Positions 23,757 through 31,303 of a stretch of DNA of 35,422 bases are shown here, one piece after another; the stretch's first letter is position 1, and each line of letters begins with the position of its first letter. Both the position numbers and the translations under genes were made by a program. Origin of the DNA: Prevotellaceae bacterium UBA6398 (GTDB lineage: Bacteria; Bacteroidota; Bacteroidia; Bacteroidales; Bacteroidaceae); the NCBI GenBank assembly GCA_002437495.1, contig DJQA01000005.1, forward strand, positions 1 through 35,422. Direction: 5' to 3'. The notes below the pieces were generated by a model. The model did not search any database. It worked only from the letters and a program-made list of their open reading frames with translations, and had not been told where the DNA came from.

Positions 23757-24209
23757 TTATTCTTTGTTTTTTGTGTCCATACATATTGTTACCGGACCGT
23801 CGTTTAGCAATTCAACCTTCATGTCTGCACCGAAAGTTCCTGTTTTCACCGCTTTTTCGAACTCTTTTTCCATTGCCCGACAGAACTTTTCGTATAGCGG
23901 AATTGCTATGTCGTGGCTTGCCGCACGGGTGTACGATGGTCGGTTGCCTTTCTTGTATGATGCCATGAGCGTGAACTGGCTTACAATGAGTATTTCACCA
24001 TTTATGTCTTTGACCGAAAGGTTCATAACACCGTTTTCATCGTCGAAAACCCTAAGTCCGCCTATCTTCTTTACAAGCCAGGCAATGTCTTCTTCGGTAT
24101 CCGGGTTTTCTATACCCAAAAGAACGAGGAAGCCTTTACCGATTTCGCTTTTCTTTGTTCCGTTTATTGTTACGCTTGCGTGGCCCACGCGCTGTATTAC
24201 GGCTCTCAT
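23757..24209 (-). CDS. dtd: D-aminoacyl-tRNA deacylase
   Basis: Proofreading enzyme of 150 residues that removes D-amino acids (and glycine) mischarged on tRNA. Family signatures are present: MRAVIQRVGHASV at the N-terminus, VSQFTLMASYKKGNRPSYTRAA (about 76-97) with the SQFTL motif, and NDGPVTICMDT near the C-terminus, the Gly-Pro chiral-selectivity motif in its NxGPVT form. First gene of a tightly packed dtd-mazG-deoC operon, with a promoter -7 motif at 24238-24245. Confidence 0.97.
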   Translation of the reverse strand: MRAVIQRVGHASVTINGTKKSEIGKGFLVLLGIENPDTEEDIAWLVKKIGGLRVFDDENGVMNLSVKDINGEILIVSQFTLMASYKKGNRPSYTRAASHDIAIPLYEKFCRAMEKEFEKAVKTGTFGADMKVELLNDGPVTICMDTKNKE

Positions 24210-24237
24210 TGTGTTTGTTTTGGTTGTTAATTCACTG

Positions 24238-24245
24238 CAAAATTA
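24238..24245 (-). promoter_or_regulatory. -7 promoter element for dtd-mazG-deoC
   Basis: Minus-strand TAATTTTG, about 29 bp upstream of the dtd ATG. Confidence 0.5.
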
Positions 24246-24312
24246 GCGATTATACTTTATTATGGCGAAGATGATAAAGGATATATTATGTATCTTGCAG
24301 TAAAACAATTTG

Positions 24313-26163
24313 TTAAAGTTGCTCTGCGGGTGATGCATCGCGTTCGTGCAACTGCGTGTAGAGGTTTTCGCCTTTTTTGCTGCCAAGTATTTGCTGAAGT
24401 TCTGCAAGGTTTGCGCTTTTTATTCTCTTTACGCTTCCTAATTTACTGAGCAACAGGTTTTTAGTTTTAGGGCCTATACCGATTAGGTCGTCAAGTTCTG
24501 ATTTCAGGACGCGTTTGCTGCGTTTTTGTCTGTGAAAAGTAATGGCAAAACGGTGTACCTCATCCTGCATGTGGGTGAGCAGCCGGAATAGGGCGGTGTT
24601 TTGTTTCAATCCTATAACCATTGGCGGAAAGCCGTAAAGGAGTTCGTGCGTGCGGTGGCGGTTGTCTTTGGCCAGACCCGCAATGGGAATCTTAAGGTTG
24701 AGTTTGTCCTCGACTATTTCGCGCACAACTTCCATTTGGCCTTTACCACCATCGGTTATTATAAGGTCGGGGAGTGGACTGTCTTCCTCCTTTGCGCGTG
24801 AGTAGCGGCGATATACAACTTCTTTCATCGAGGCGTAATCATCGGGTCCTGTAACGGTGCGAATGTTGTATTTTCTGTATTCTTTTTTGGCAGGTTTCAG
24901 CTTTTCAAAAACAACGCATGCCGCCACGGCATCTGTTCCTGATATGTTGGAGTTGTCAAACAGCTCTATTCTGAACGGCGGCTTTTCAAGATGAAGGTCT
25001 TCTTGTATTTCCTTCATAAGTCGCATGGTTTTCTGTTCCGGATTAAGCTTTTCGGATTGTTTGAGACGGTCGAACTTATACTCCTTGACATTTAATTGTG
25101 AGAGTTTCAGAAGCTTGTATCGGTCGCCTCTTTGCGGTATGGTAAAATCAACGCCGTCGAGTTCTATGTCAACGTGGAAAGGTACAATTATTTCTTTTGC
25201 CTTGCTGCCGTATCGCTCGCGCATTTCAACAATTCCCATTTCGAGAAGTTCCTCGTCGCTTTCGTTAAGTCGCTTTTTGTATTCAAAAGTGAATGCTTGG
25301 TTTATCATTCCCTTTGTTACGTGCATATAGTTTATGTATGCGGCGTTTTCATCGCTTTCAACGGAGAAAACGTCCACATTGTTCACCACGTTGGACACAA
25401 TCTCGCTTTTTGCGCAGTAGTTCTCCATCAAATCATACTTTTTCTTGATTTCAGCAGCCTCTTCAAAGCGCAGCTGTTGTGCGAGCGTTTCCATTTCAGT
25501 ACGCATTCTGCGTAGAATGTCTTTAGTGTTTCCGTTCAGAATTTCCCGTGCTTCATTTATTTGTTCAATGTATTCTTCGTGTGTTTGCCGTCCGGTGCAT
25601 GGCGCAAGGCAATTTTTTATGTGCCATTCCAAACATTCCTTGTAATTTCCGCATCTTACGCCTTCTTTTGTCATTTTCATTGCACACGGTCTTGGATGCG
25701 CAACCTTTTTAATCAGGTCGAGCAGCGCGTACATTGTTTGTATGTGCGAATATGGACCGAAATATTCCGAGCCATTGCGGATTCTCCTCCTCGTTTTTAT
25801 TATTCTTGGGTAATCTTCTTTTGTTATGCAGATCGAAGGGTAGGTTTTATCGTCTTTAAGCAGTATATTGTAATGCGGTTTGTAGCGTTTTATGAGATTG
25901 TTTTCAAGCAGTAGGGCATCTTCTTCGCTTCTTACAACGATGTATTTTATATCGCGTATCTTACTTACCAGTATGTGGGTTTTAAGGTTGGGTTGTTCAC
26001 CTTTAAAGTATGAACTTACTCGCCGTTTAAGTTTTTTCGCTTTTCCAACGTAAATGATTTCCCCCTTGTCATTGAGGTATTGATAGCAGCCGGGGGAGTC
26101 GGGAAGGTTGTCAACAATCCCTTTCAAGTATTCAAGCCGTCTGTTGTTTTCCTCTTTTGTCAT
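24313..26163 (-). CDS. uvrC: Excinuclease ABC subunit C
   Basis: Dual-incision nuclease of nucleotide excision repair, 616 residues, usual length. Domains in order: GIY-YIG nuclease (about 18-100, GCYQYLNDKGEIIYVGKAKKLKRRV), Cys-containing linker, UVR motif (about 205-240, LAQQLRFEEAAEIKKKYD), RNase H-like C-terminal nuclease (about 375-540, with ELFDNSNISGTDAVAACVVFE and LIITDGGKGQ), and helix-hairpin-helix (LIGIGPKTKNLLLSKLGSVKRIKSA). It starts 12 bp after the apt stop, so it probably belongs to an mnmG-apt-uvrC transcript. Confidence 0.98.
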   Translation of the reverse strand: MTKEENNRRLEYLKGIVDNLPDSPGCYQYLNDKGEIIYVGKAKKLKRRVSSYFKGEQPNLKTHILVSKIRDIKYIVVRSEEDALLLENNLIKRYKPHYNILLKDDKTYPSICITKEDYPRIIKTRRRIRNGSEYFGPYSHIQTMYALLDLIKKVAHPRPCAMKMTKEGVRCGNYKECLEWHIKNCLAPCTGRQTHEEYIEQINEAREILNGNTKDILRRMRTEMETLAQQLRFEEAAEIKKKYDLMENYCAKSEIVSNVVNNVDVFSVESDENAAYINYMHVTKGMINQAFTFEYKKRLNESDEELLEMGIVEMRERYGSKAKEIIVPFHVDIELDGVDFTIPQRGDRYKLLKLSQLNVKEYKFDRLKQSEKLNPEQKTMRLMKEIQEDLHLEKPPFRIELFDNSNISGTDAVAACVVFEKLKPAKKEYRKYNIRTVTGPDDYASMKEVVYRRYSRAKEEDSPLPDLIITDGGKGQMEVVREIVEDKLNLKIPIAGLAKDNRHRTHELLYGFPPMVIGLKQNTALFRLLTHMQDEVHRFAITFHRQKRSKRVLKSELDDLIGIGPKTKNLLLSKLGSVKRIKSANLAELQQILGSKKGENLYTQLHERDASPAEQL

Positions 26164-26175
26164 TGTTTTTGCACA

Positions 26176-26706
26176 TCAAATTACGAGCAGACTTTGTATG
26201 TCTACGTTTGTGGGAAGTGCCTTTCTACCGTCAGGACATTCGCTTTTAAGCTCGAATATAAAGTTTAGAAAAATTTTTTGGGGTGAGAATTTTTCAACGA
26301 GGTTATATGCTGCTTTCATTGAACCGCCTGTGGCCAAAAGGTCATCGTGGATTAATACGACATCATCTTTTTTAATTGAATCTTCCTGCATTTCTATCTC
26401 GTCGAAACCGTATTCCTTTTCATATTTTTCGCTTTTTGTATTGCCTGGCATCTTGCCTTTTTTGCGACACATTACAAGCCCGGCTCCAAGTTTTTCGGCT
26501 AAAATCGATGCTAATACTAAGCCGCGTGTCTCGACTCCCACCACTTTCGTAATGTAATTATCCTTGTACCTATGATATAGTTCATCGCTCAATTCATGTA
26601 GTACCGTGGCATCGCTGAAAAGGAAGTTAATGTCTTTGTATTGTATCCCGAGTTTTGGAAAATCGGGAATGTTTCTTAAGTGTCCAAGCACATATTTTTC
26701 GTTCAT
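26176..26706 (-). CDS. apt: Adenine phosphoribosyltransferase
   Basis: Purine-salvage enzyme of 176 residues converting adenine and PRPP to AMP. The N-terminal RNIPDFPKLGIQYKDINFLFSD and the hood loop VVGVETRGLVLASILAEKLGAG are typical of Apt. The PRPP-binding loop reads VVLIHDDLLATGGSMKAA, with the two acidic residues and the TGG turn. It lies between mnmG and uvrC on the same strand; the 78-bp gap to mnmG holds a parS-like sequence. Confidence 0.96.
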   Translation of the reverse strand: MNEKYVLGHLRNIPDFPKLGIQYKDINFLFSDATVLHELSDELYHRYKDNYITKVVGVETRGLVLASILAEKLGAGLVMCRKKGKMPGNTKSEKYEKEYGFDEIEMQEDSIKKDDVVLIHDDLLATGGSMKAAYNLVEKFSPQKIFLNFIFELKSECPDGRKALPTNVDIQSLLVI

Positions 26707-26739
26707 AATAAGGTGTTTTGATGGTTTTGTGATAAATAT

Positions 26740-26755
26740 TGTTTCACGTGGAACT
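26740..26755. other. parS-like site 1
   Basis: TGTTTCACGTGGAACT matches the parS consensus TGTTTCACGTGAAACA at 14 of 16 positions, with the central CACGTG intact. It lies in the short gap between mnmG and apt, not in coding sequence. parS is bound by ParB and clusters near the origin in most bacteria. Confidence 0.65.
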
Positions 26756-26784
26756 GAAGTAAAACTTTAAGTGATTTTTTGTGT

Positions 26785-28656
26785 TCATCGCTTCATGAGC
26801 ACTAAAAGAACGCTTATATCGCTGGGCGAAATTCCGGGAATGCGGCTTGCTTCTGCAAGTGTTTCCGGATTTATCCTTTCGAGTTTTTGTCGTGCCTCTA
26901 TTGTTAGCTGTTTTATTTTCGAATAGTCGAAACGTCCGCGAATTTTGATATCTTCCAGCCGTAGTACTTTTTCAGCAAGTTTGCGTTCGCGCTCAATGTA
27001 ACCTTTATATTTTATTTTTACTTCAGCTGCTTCGCATGCTTCTTTGCTTCCGTCTCCGTTTCCCATGAGTTCTTTCAGCGGAGAAACGAAGTTTGACAAT
27101 TTTTCAAGGTTTATTTGCGGTCGGTTTATAAGTTCCGACAGACTTTCTGAAAATTCTATTTTGGTTGTGCCCATTTCAATGAGCGCGTTGTTTATTTCTT
27201 TCGGTTTTGCTTTGGTATGTTCGCAATAGTATATTATGTCGTTTACTGTTTTTTGTTTTTTCTTGAATTTTTCCCATCTTTCTTCGCTTACAGTTCCGAA
27301 TTTTCTTGCTTTTGGTGTCAGTCTTTCGTCTGCGTTGTCTTGGCGTAGTAGAATGCGGAATTCGGCTCGGGATGTAAACATGCGGTATGGCTCGTCAACG
27401 CCTTTTGTTACCAGGTCGTCAATCAGAACTCCGATATACGCTTCATCGCGATGCAGGATTAGTGGTTCGGCATCTTTTACTTTTTGTGCTGCGTTTATCC
27501 CTGCGATTATTCCTTGTCCTGCTGCTTCTTCGTATCCTGTTGTTCCGTTCACTTGTCCTGCGAAGAAAAGCCCCTCTACTATTTTTGATTCGAGCGAGTG
27601 ATTAAGCTGCGTTGGGTCGAAGAAGTCGTATTCTATGGCATATCCGGGGCGGTAGGCTATAGCGTTTTCAAAACCCTTTATATGGCGTATTGCTTCAAAC
27701 TGCACGTCAATCGGCATACTTGAGGAAAATCCATTAAGATACATCTCGCGTGTTGAGGTGCCTTCGGGCTCAAGAAAAAGAGGGTGGTGGTCGCGGTCTG
27801 GAAATGTAACGAGTTTTGTTTCTATGCTCGGACAGTAGCGCGGCCCTATGCTTTGAATTTGTCCATTATACAGCGGCGAATCGGCAAGTCCTTTTTTTAA
27901 TATTTCGTGAACAGTGTCATTAGTGGAGCACAGCCAGCATGTGAGTTGTGGAAGGCTTCTGCTTTCGGTAATATATGAGAAGCGGTGAAAGTCGTTTTCG
28001 CCTTCCTGCACTTCGAGCTGCGAGAAATCAATGCTGCGTGCGTCTATTCTTACCGGCGTTCCGGTTTTCATTCTGTCCGATTTTATACCGTGGCGTGTTA
28101 TTGACTCTGTAAGGTGGGCCACGGCGGGTTCCGCACACCGTCCTCCCGCAACTTTCCTGCGTCCTATGTGCATGAGTCCGTTAAGGAATGTTCCGGTTGT
28201 TATCACAACTGCTTTGGCGCTAATCTTCACGCCCCATTGTGTTTCCACTCCGACTGCTTTTCCGTTTTCCACGATAAGTTCCTCCACTTGGTCCTGCCAA
28301 ATGTCAAGGTTGTCGGTATTTTCAAGAATCTTGCGCCATTCTGCGCTGAACTTCATGCGGTCGCACTGCGAGCGCGGACTCCACATAGCCGGACCTTTTG
28401 AGCGGTTCAGCATTCGGAACTGAATTGCGGTTCGGTCGGTAACAACCCCTGTGTATCCTCCCAGCGCGTCGATTTCCCGCACAATCTGTCCTTTTGCTAT
28501 TCCGCCTATTGCGGGGTTGCAACTCATTTGCGCAATTTTCTCCATGTCCATTGTTACGAGACAGGTGCGGCATCCGCATCTTGCCGAGGCGCTTGCCGCT
28601 TCACATCCGGCGTGGCCCGCCCCAACCACAACTACGTCATAATTAAAGTTCGTCAT
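26785..28656 (-). CDS. mnmG: tRNA uridine-5-carboxymethylaminomethyl modification enzyme, FAD subunit
   Basis: FAD-dependent MnmG (GidA) subunit, 623 residues, that with MnmE builds the xm5 group on U34 of several tRNAs. The dinucleotide-binding motif VVVVGAGHAGCEAASASARCG is at the N-terminus, followed by MSCNPAIGGIAKGQIVREIDALGG. The second signature GQVNGTTGYEEAAGQGIIAGINAA is near 370-395, and the C-terminal helical domain ends with ASRIPGISPSDISVLLVLMKR. It has a -7 promoter motif at 28699-28706 and parS-like sequences on both sides. The gene is often near the replication origin in bacteria. Confidence 0.98.
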   Translation of the reverse strand: MTNFNYDVVVVGAGHAGCEAASASARCGCRTCLVTMDMEKIAQMSCNPAIGGIAKGQIVREIDALGGYTGVVTDRTAIQFRMLNRSKGPAMWSPRSQCDRMKFSAEWRKILENTDNLDIWQDQVEELIVENGKAVGVETQWGVKISAKAVVITTGTFLNGLMHIGRRKVAGGRCAEPAVAHLTESITRHGIKSDRMKTGTPVRIDARSIDFSQLEVQEGENDFHRFSYITESRSLPQLTCWLCSTNDTVHEILKKGLADSPLYNGQIQSIGPRYCPSIETKLVTFPDRDHHPLFLEPEGTSTREMYLNGFSSSMPIDVQFEAIRHIKGFENAIAYRPGYAIEYDFFDPTQLNHSLESKIVEGLFFAGQVNGTTGYEEAAGQGIIAGINAAQKVKDAEPLILHRDEAYIGVLIDDLVTKGVDEPYRMFTSRAEFRILLRQDNADERLTPKARKFGTVSEERWEKFKKKQKTVNDIIYYCEHTKAKPKEINNALIEMGTTKIEFSESLSELINRPQINLEKLSNFVSPLKELMGNGDGSKEACEAAEVKIKYKGYIERERKLAEKVLRLEDIKIRGRFDYSKIKQLTIEARQKLERINPETLAEASRIPGISPSDISVLLVLMKR

Positions 28657-28698
28657 ATTTTTTGCAGTGCGCCTTTGATTGGTGGCGCAGAGTTATGG

Positions 28699-28706
28699 CA
28701 AAATTA
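28699..28706 (-). promoter_or_regulatory. -7 promoter element for mnmG
   Basis: Minus-strand TAATTTTG, 43 bp upstream of the mnmG ATG. Confidence 0.5.
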
Positions 28707-28861
28707 CTCCAAAATAATGAAATCCATTGTTTTTTGTTTTGTACAATGCCTGTTTCGCAACGCGAAATAGTTTGTTACGTGTGCCATTAGTTTGTTAATC
28801 AGGGTGTTTGTAACAAAAAACCTCATAGTTTGACCAAAGCTTCCCTAATCGTGCTATTGCA

Positions 28862-28877
28862 GGTTGCACGTGGAACA
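28862..28877. other. parS-like site 2
   Basis: GGTTGCACGTGGAACA differs from the parS variant TGTTCCACGTGGAACA at two of 16 positions, with CACGTG and the right arm intact. It lies in the divergent gap between mnmG and the helicase gene, 2.1 kb from parS-like site 1. The rest of this 300-bp gap holds the two promoters and nothing else I recognise. Confidence 0.6.
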
Positions 28878-28924
28878 TCAGAGTTTTGTTATGGCATATT
28901 CGCACGTATTATTCACTAAATCAT

Positions 28925-28932
28925 TACCTTTG
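28925..28932 (+). promoter_or_regulatory. -7 promoter element for the DEAD-box helicase
   Basis: TACCTTTG matches TAnnTTTG. It lies 27 bp before the TTG start, leaving a leader of about 20 nt, so no start further upstream is possible. Confidence 0.6.
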
Positions 28933-28958
28933 CACCCGATTTTATAAGTTTACGTAAA

Positions 28959-30806
28959 TTGAAGACATTTGAAGAGCTCGGTTTGGAGCCCGAATTGATT
29001 AAAGCCATTGACGAAATAGGCTACGAAAGCCCCATGCCTATTCAAGAGGAAGTGATTCCGTACTTATTGGGTGAGGGTAATGATGTGATAGCGCTTGCGC
29101 AAACGGGAACAGGAAAGACTGCCGCATACGGTCTGCCCCTTTTGCAGAAGGTCAAGAAAGATAAGGAAGGCATACAGGCCGTAATTCTGAGTCCTACCAG
29201 GGAACTTTGCCTGCAAATAGCAGACGATTTAAAGGAATATTCAAAGTATCTCGAACACGTACATGTTCTTGCCGTTTACGGAGGTGCCGACATAGGCAGC
29301 CAAATAAAGGCTCTAAAAAAGGGAGTGCAGATAGTGGTGGCAACTCCGGGCCGTCTCATAGACCTTATGGAGCGCAAGGCCGCCAAGCTCGACGGCGTGG
29401 AAAATGTTGTGCTCGACGAAGCCGATGAGATGCTCAACATGGGTTTTACAGAGAGCATTGACGCAATTCTCGCAGGTGTGCCGAAAAACAGGAACACACT
29501 GCTATTTTCCGCCACCATGAGCCGTGATATAGAAAAGATAGCCCGCAACTACTTAACCGACCCCAAGGAGATAGTTGTAGGTTCGCGCAACGAGGGCGCT
29601 GAGAAAGTAAACCACGAATACTACCTTGTACACGCTCGCGACAAATATGCCGCCTTGAAGCGCATTGTTGACTACCAGCCCAAAATATACGCCATTATTT
29701 TTTGCCGCACCAGAATGGAGACCCAGGAGGTTGCCGACAAGCTGATACAAGACGGCTATAATGCCGAGGCACTTCACGGAGAGCTTTCGCAGGCGCAGCG
29801 CGACCTCACCATGCAGAAGTTCCGCCAAAAAAGGGTACAGCTTCTTGTGGCTACCGATGTCGCTGCCCGAGGGCTTGACGTGGATGACCTTACACATGTA
29901 ATAAACTACGGTTTGCCCGAGGACATAGAAAGCTACACCCACCGCAGCGGGCGCACGGGGCGTGCCGGCAAACGCGGAACATCGATAAGCATTGTGCACC
30001 TGCGCGAAAAGGGCAAGATACGCCGCATTGAGAAAGAAATAGGTAAGAAGTTTGTACGCTGCAAACTGCCCACACCAAAGGAAATATGCACAAAGCAGCT
30101 CTACAATGTTATAGACAAGCTTGAGCGCACGGAGGTTGACGAGGAGCAGATAGCACCCTTCATGCCCGAGGTTATGCGCAAACTTGCGTGGATGGACAAG
30201 GACGACATCGTGAAGCGTATAGTGGCCTCGGCGTTCGGAAGGTTTGTGGAGTATTATTCCAATGCCCCCGAAATAGTAGAGCCTGACGAAAAGAGTGAGC
30301 GCGATGACGATGGCGGAGAGGGTAAAAGCTCGCGCCGCGACCGCCGTTCGCGCAGGCAGGGCGGAAAGGGCGGAAAGGTTACGCCCGAGAAAGGCTACAA
30401 GCGCCTTTTCATAAACCTTGGAAAGCGCGACGGTGTATATGCCCGCGAAATTATAGGATTGATAAACAAGTATGTTGGCGGGAGTGTTGACATAGGACGC
30501 ATAGACCTAACCACAAGCTGCTCGTTCTTCGAGGTTCCCGAGGGCGAGGCTCCCGGTGTACTTAAAAGTTTCAAGAAAGCCAACTACAAGGGTCGTCGTG
30601 TTGTTGTTGACGATGCCGAAGCCACCGGCACAAGGCACTCCGACAATGGCGGAGCCGGGAAACGCCGCCAAAAGGGCGGGGAGAAATTCCGCGACGAGGC
30701 CCCTAAAAATAAAAAGGGCAGGAAGCGAAACGATGACTTCAATGACGATTTCGCACCCAAAGGAAAGCAACCCAAGGATGACTGGAAGAAATTTTTCGAG
30801 CATTGA
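28959..30806 (+). CDS. DEAD-box RNA helicase with DbpA-type RNA-binding domain
   Basis: ATP-dependent RNA helicase of 615 residues, of the DeaD/CsdA type involved in ribosome assembly or cold adaptation. Motifs in order: Q motif (TFEELGLEPELIKAIDEIGYESPMPIQ), AQTGTGKT (motif I), PTREL (Ia), VLDEADEML (II), FSATMS (III) and HRSGRTGRAG (VI). A DbpA-like RRM (KRLFINLGKRDGVYAREIIGLI) covers about 480-560, and a Lys/Arg-rich tail follows. The frame has no ATG before the first conserved residues: it begins with TTG (28959), just after the promoter. Past the stop, a short hairpin (AGCATT/AATGCT) and T6 may terminate the transcript. Confidence 0.95.
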   Translation: MKTFEELGLEPELIKAIDEIGYESPMPIQEEVIPYLLGEGNDVIALAQTGTGKTAAYGLPLLQKVKKDKEGIQAVILSPTRELCLQIADDLKEYSKYLEHVHVLAVYGGADIGSQIKALKKGVQIVVATPGRLIDLMERKAAKLDGVENVVLDEADEMLNMGFTESIDAILAGVPKNRNTLLFSATMSRDIEKIARNYLTDPKEIVVGSRNEGAEKVNHEYYLVHARDKYAALKRIVDYQPKIYAIIFCRTRMETQEVADKLIQDGYNAEALHGELSQAQRDLTMQKFRQKRVQLLVATDVAARGLDVDDLTHVINYGLPEDIESYTHRSGRTGRAGKRGTSISIVHLREKGKIRRIEKEIGKKFVRCKLPTPKEICTKQLYNVIDKLERTEVDEEQIAPFMPEVMRKLAWMDKDDIVKRIVASAFGRFVEYYSNAPEIVEPDEKSERDDDGGEGKSSRRDRRSRRQGGKGGKVTPEKGYKRLFINLGKRDGVYAREIIGLINKYVGGSVDIGRIDLTTSCSFFEVPEGEAPGVLKSFKKANYKGRRVVVDDAEATGTRHSDNGGAGKRRQKGGEKFRDEAPKNKKGRKRNDDFNDDFAPKGKQPKDDWKKFFEH

Positions 30807-30863
30807 CAGCGTAAATGCTGATGCTTGTGTTTTTTCACAAAGCGCAGAAAATTATTGAATTAT

Positions 30864-31125
30864 ACCGCCGCAGGGGCGTATGGCATGCGCCTGAATTGCG
30901 CCGGTTCGCAATTTCGTGGCGGCGGTTTGTGAGGCGGTTAAAGCGATGGCATACAGGGCGTATGCAATGCACCCCTGCAAATGGCGCAGGGCTTAAACCG
31001 CTTGCCATTTTCAAAACACCTCAAAAACTACATCAGACATAGGAAAAACCATGTCCGATGTAGTTTTTTCTACATAGGACGTAGGAAAAATTATGTCAGA
31101 CCTTTTTTTCGCCGTTGTAATATGC
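30864..31125 (+). repeat. Composite intergenic repeat, copy F
   Basis: Full copy, orientation as A. Degenerate palindromes lie at 30870-30893 and 30953-30978. The long linker resembles copy B. Array units start at 31029, 31050, 31071 and 31092 (21-bp steps), followed by CCTTTTTTTCGCCGTTG as in A. The remainder of the gap, 31126-31303, is AT-rich; a near-match to the -7 motif (TATTTTTA, 31279-31286) lies before the barrel gene. Confidence 0.85.
31027..31070 (+). terminator. Terminator-like hairpin carried by repeat copy F
   Basis: Array units 1 and 2 pair as ACTACATCAGACAT with ATGTCCGATGTAGT (one mismatch), loop of about 10 nt, followed directly by TTTTTTC. This has the form of an intrinsic terminator downstream of the helicase gene. 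Confidence 0.6.
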
Positions 31126-31303
31126 TGAAAAACAAAAAAGCACAGAGTAATGTTTAATCAAAGGCAAATACATGCAAATCAAGTTGTTACGACAAAACCG
31201 AGCCTTTTGTAACGGCCGACTGCCTTGGATGGACTAAAAATGTCTTTTTTCGGCATTCCGTGTTTCTCAATAAATCGCTATTTTTACACCAAATAATCAT
31301 GCA

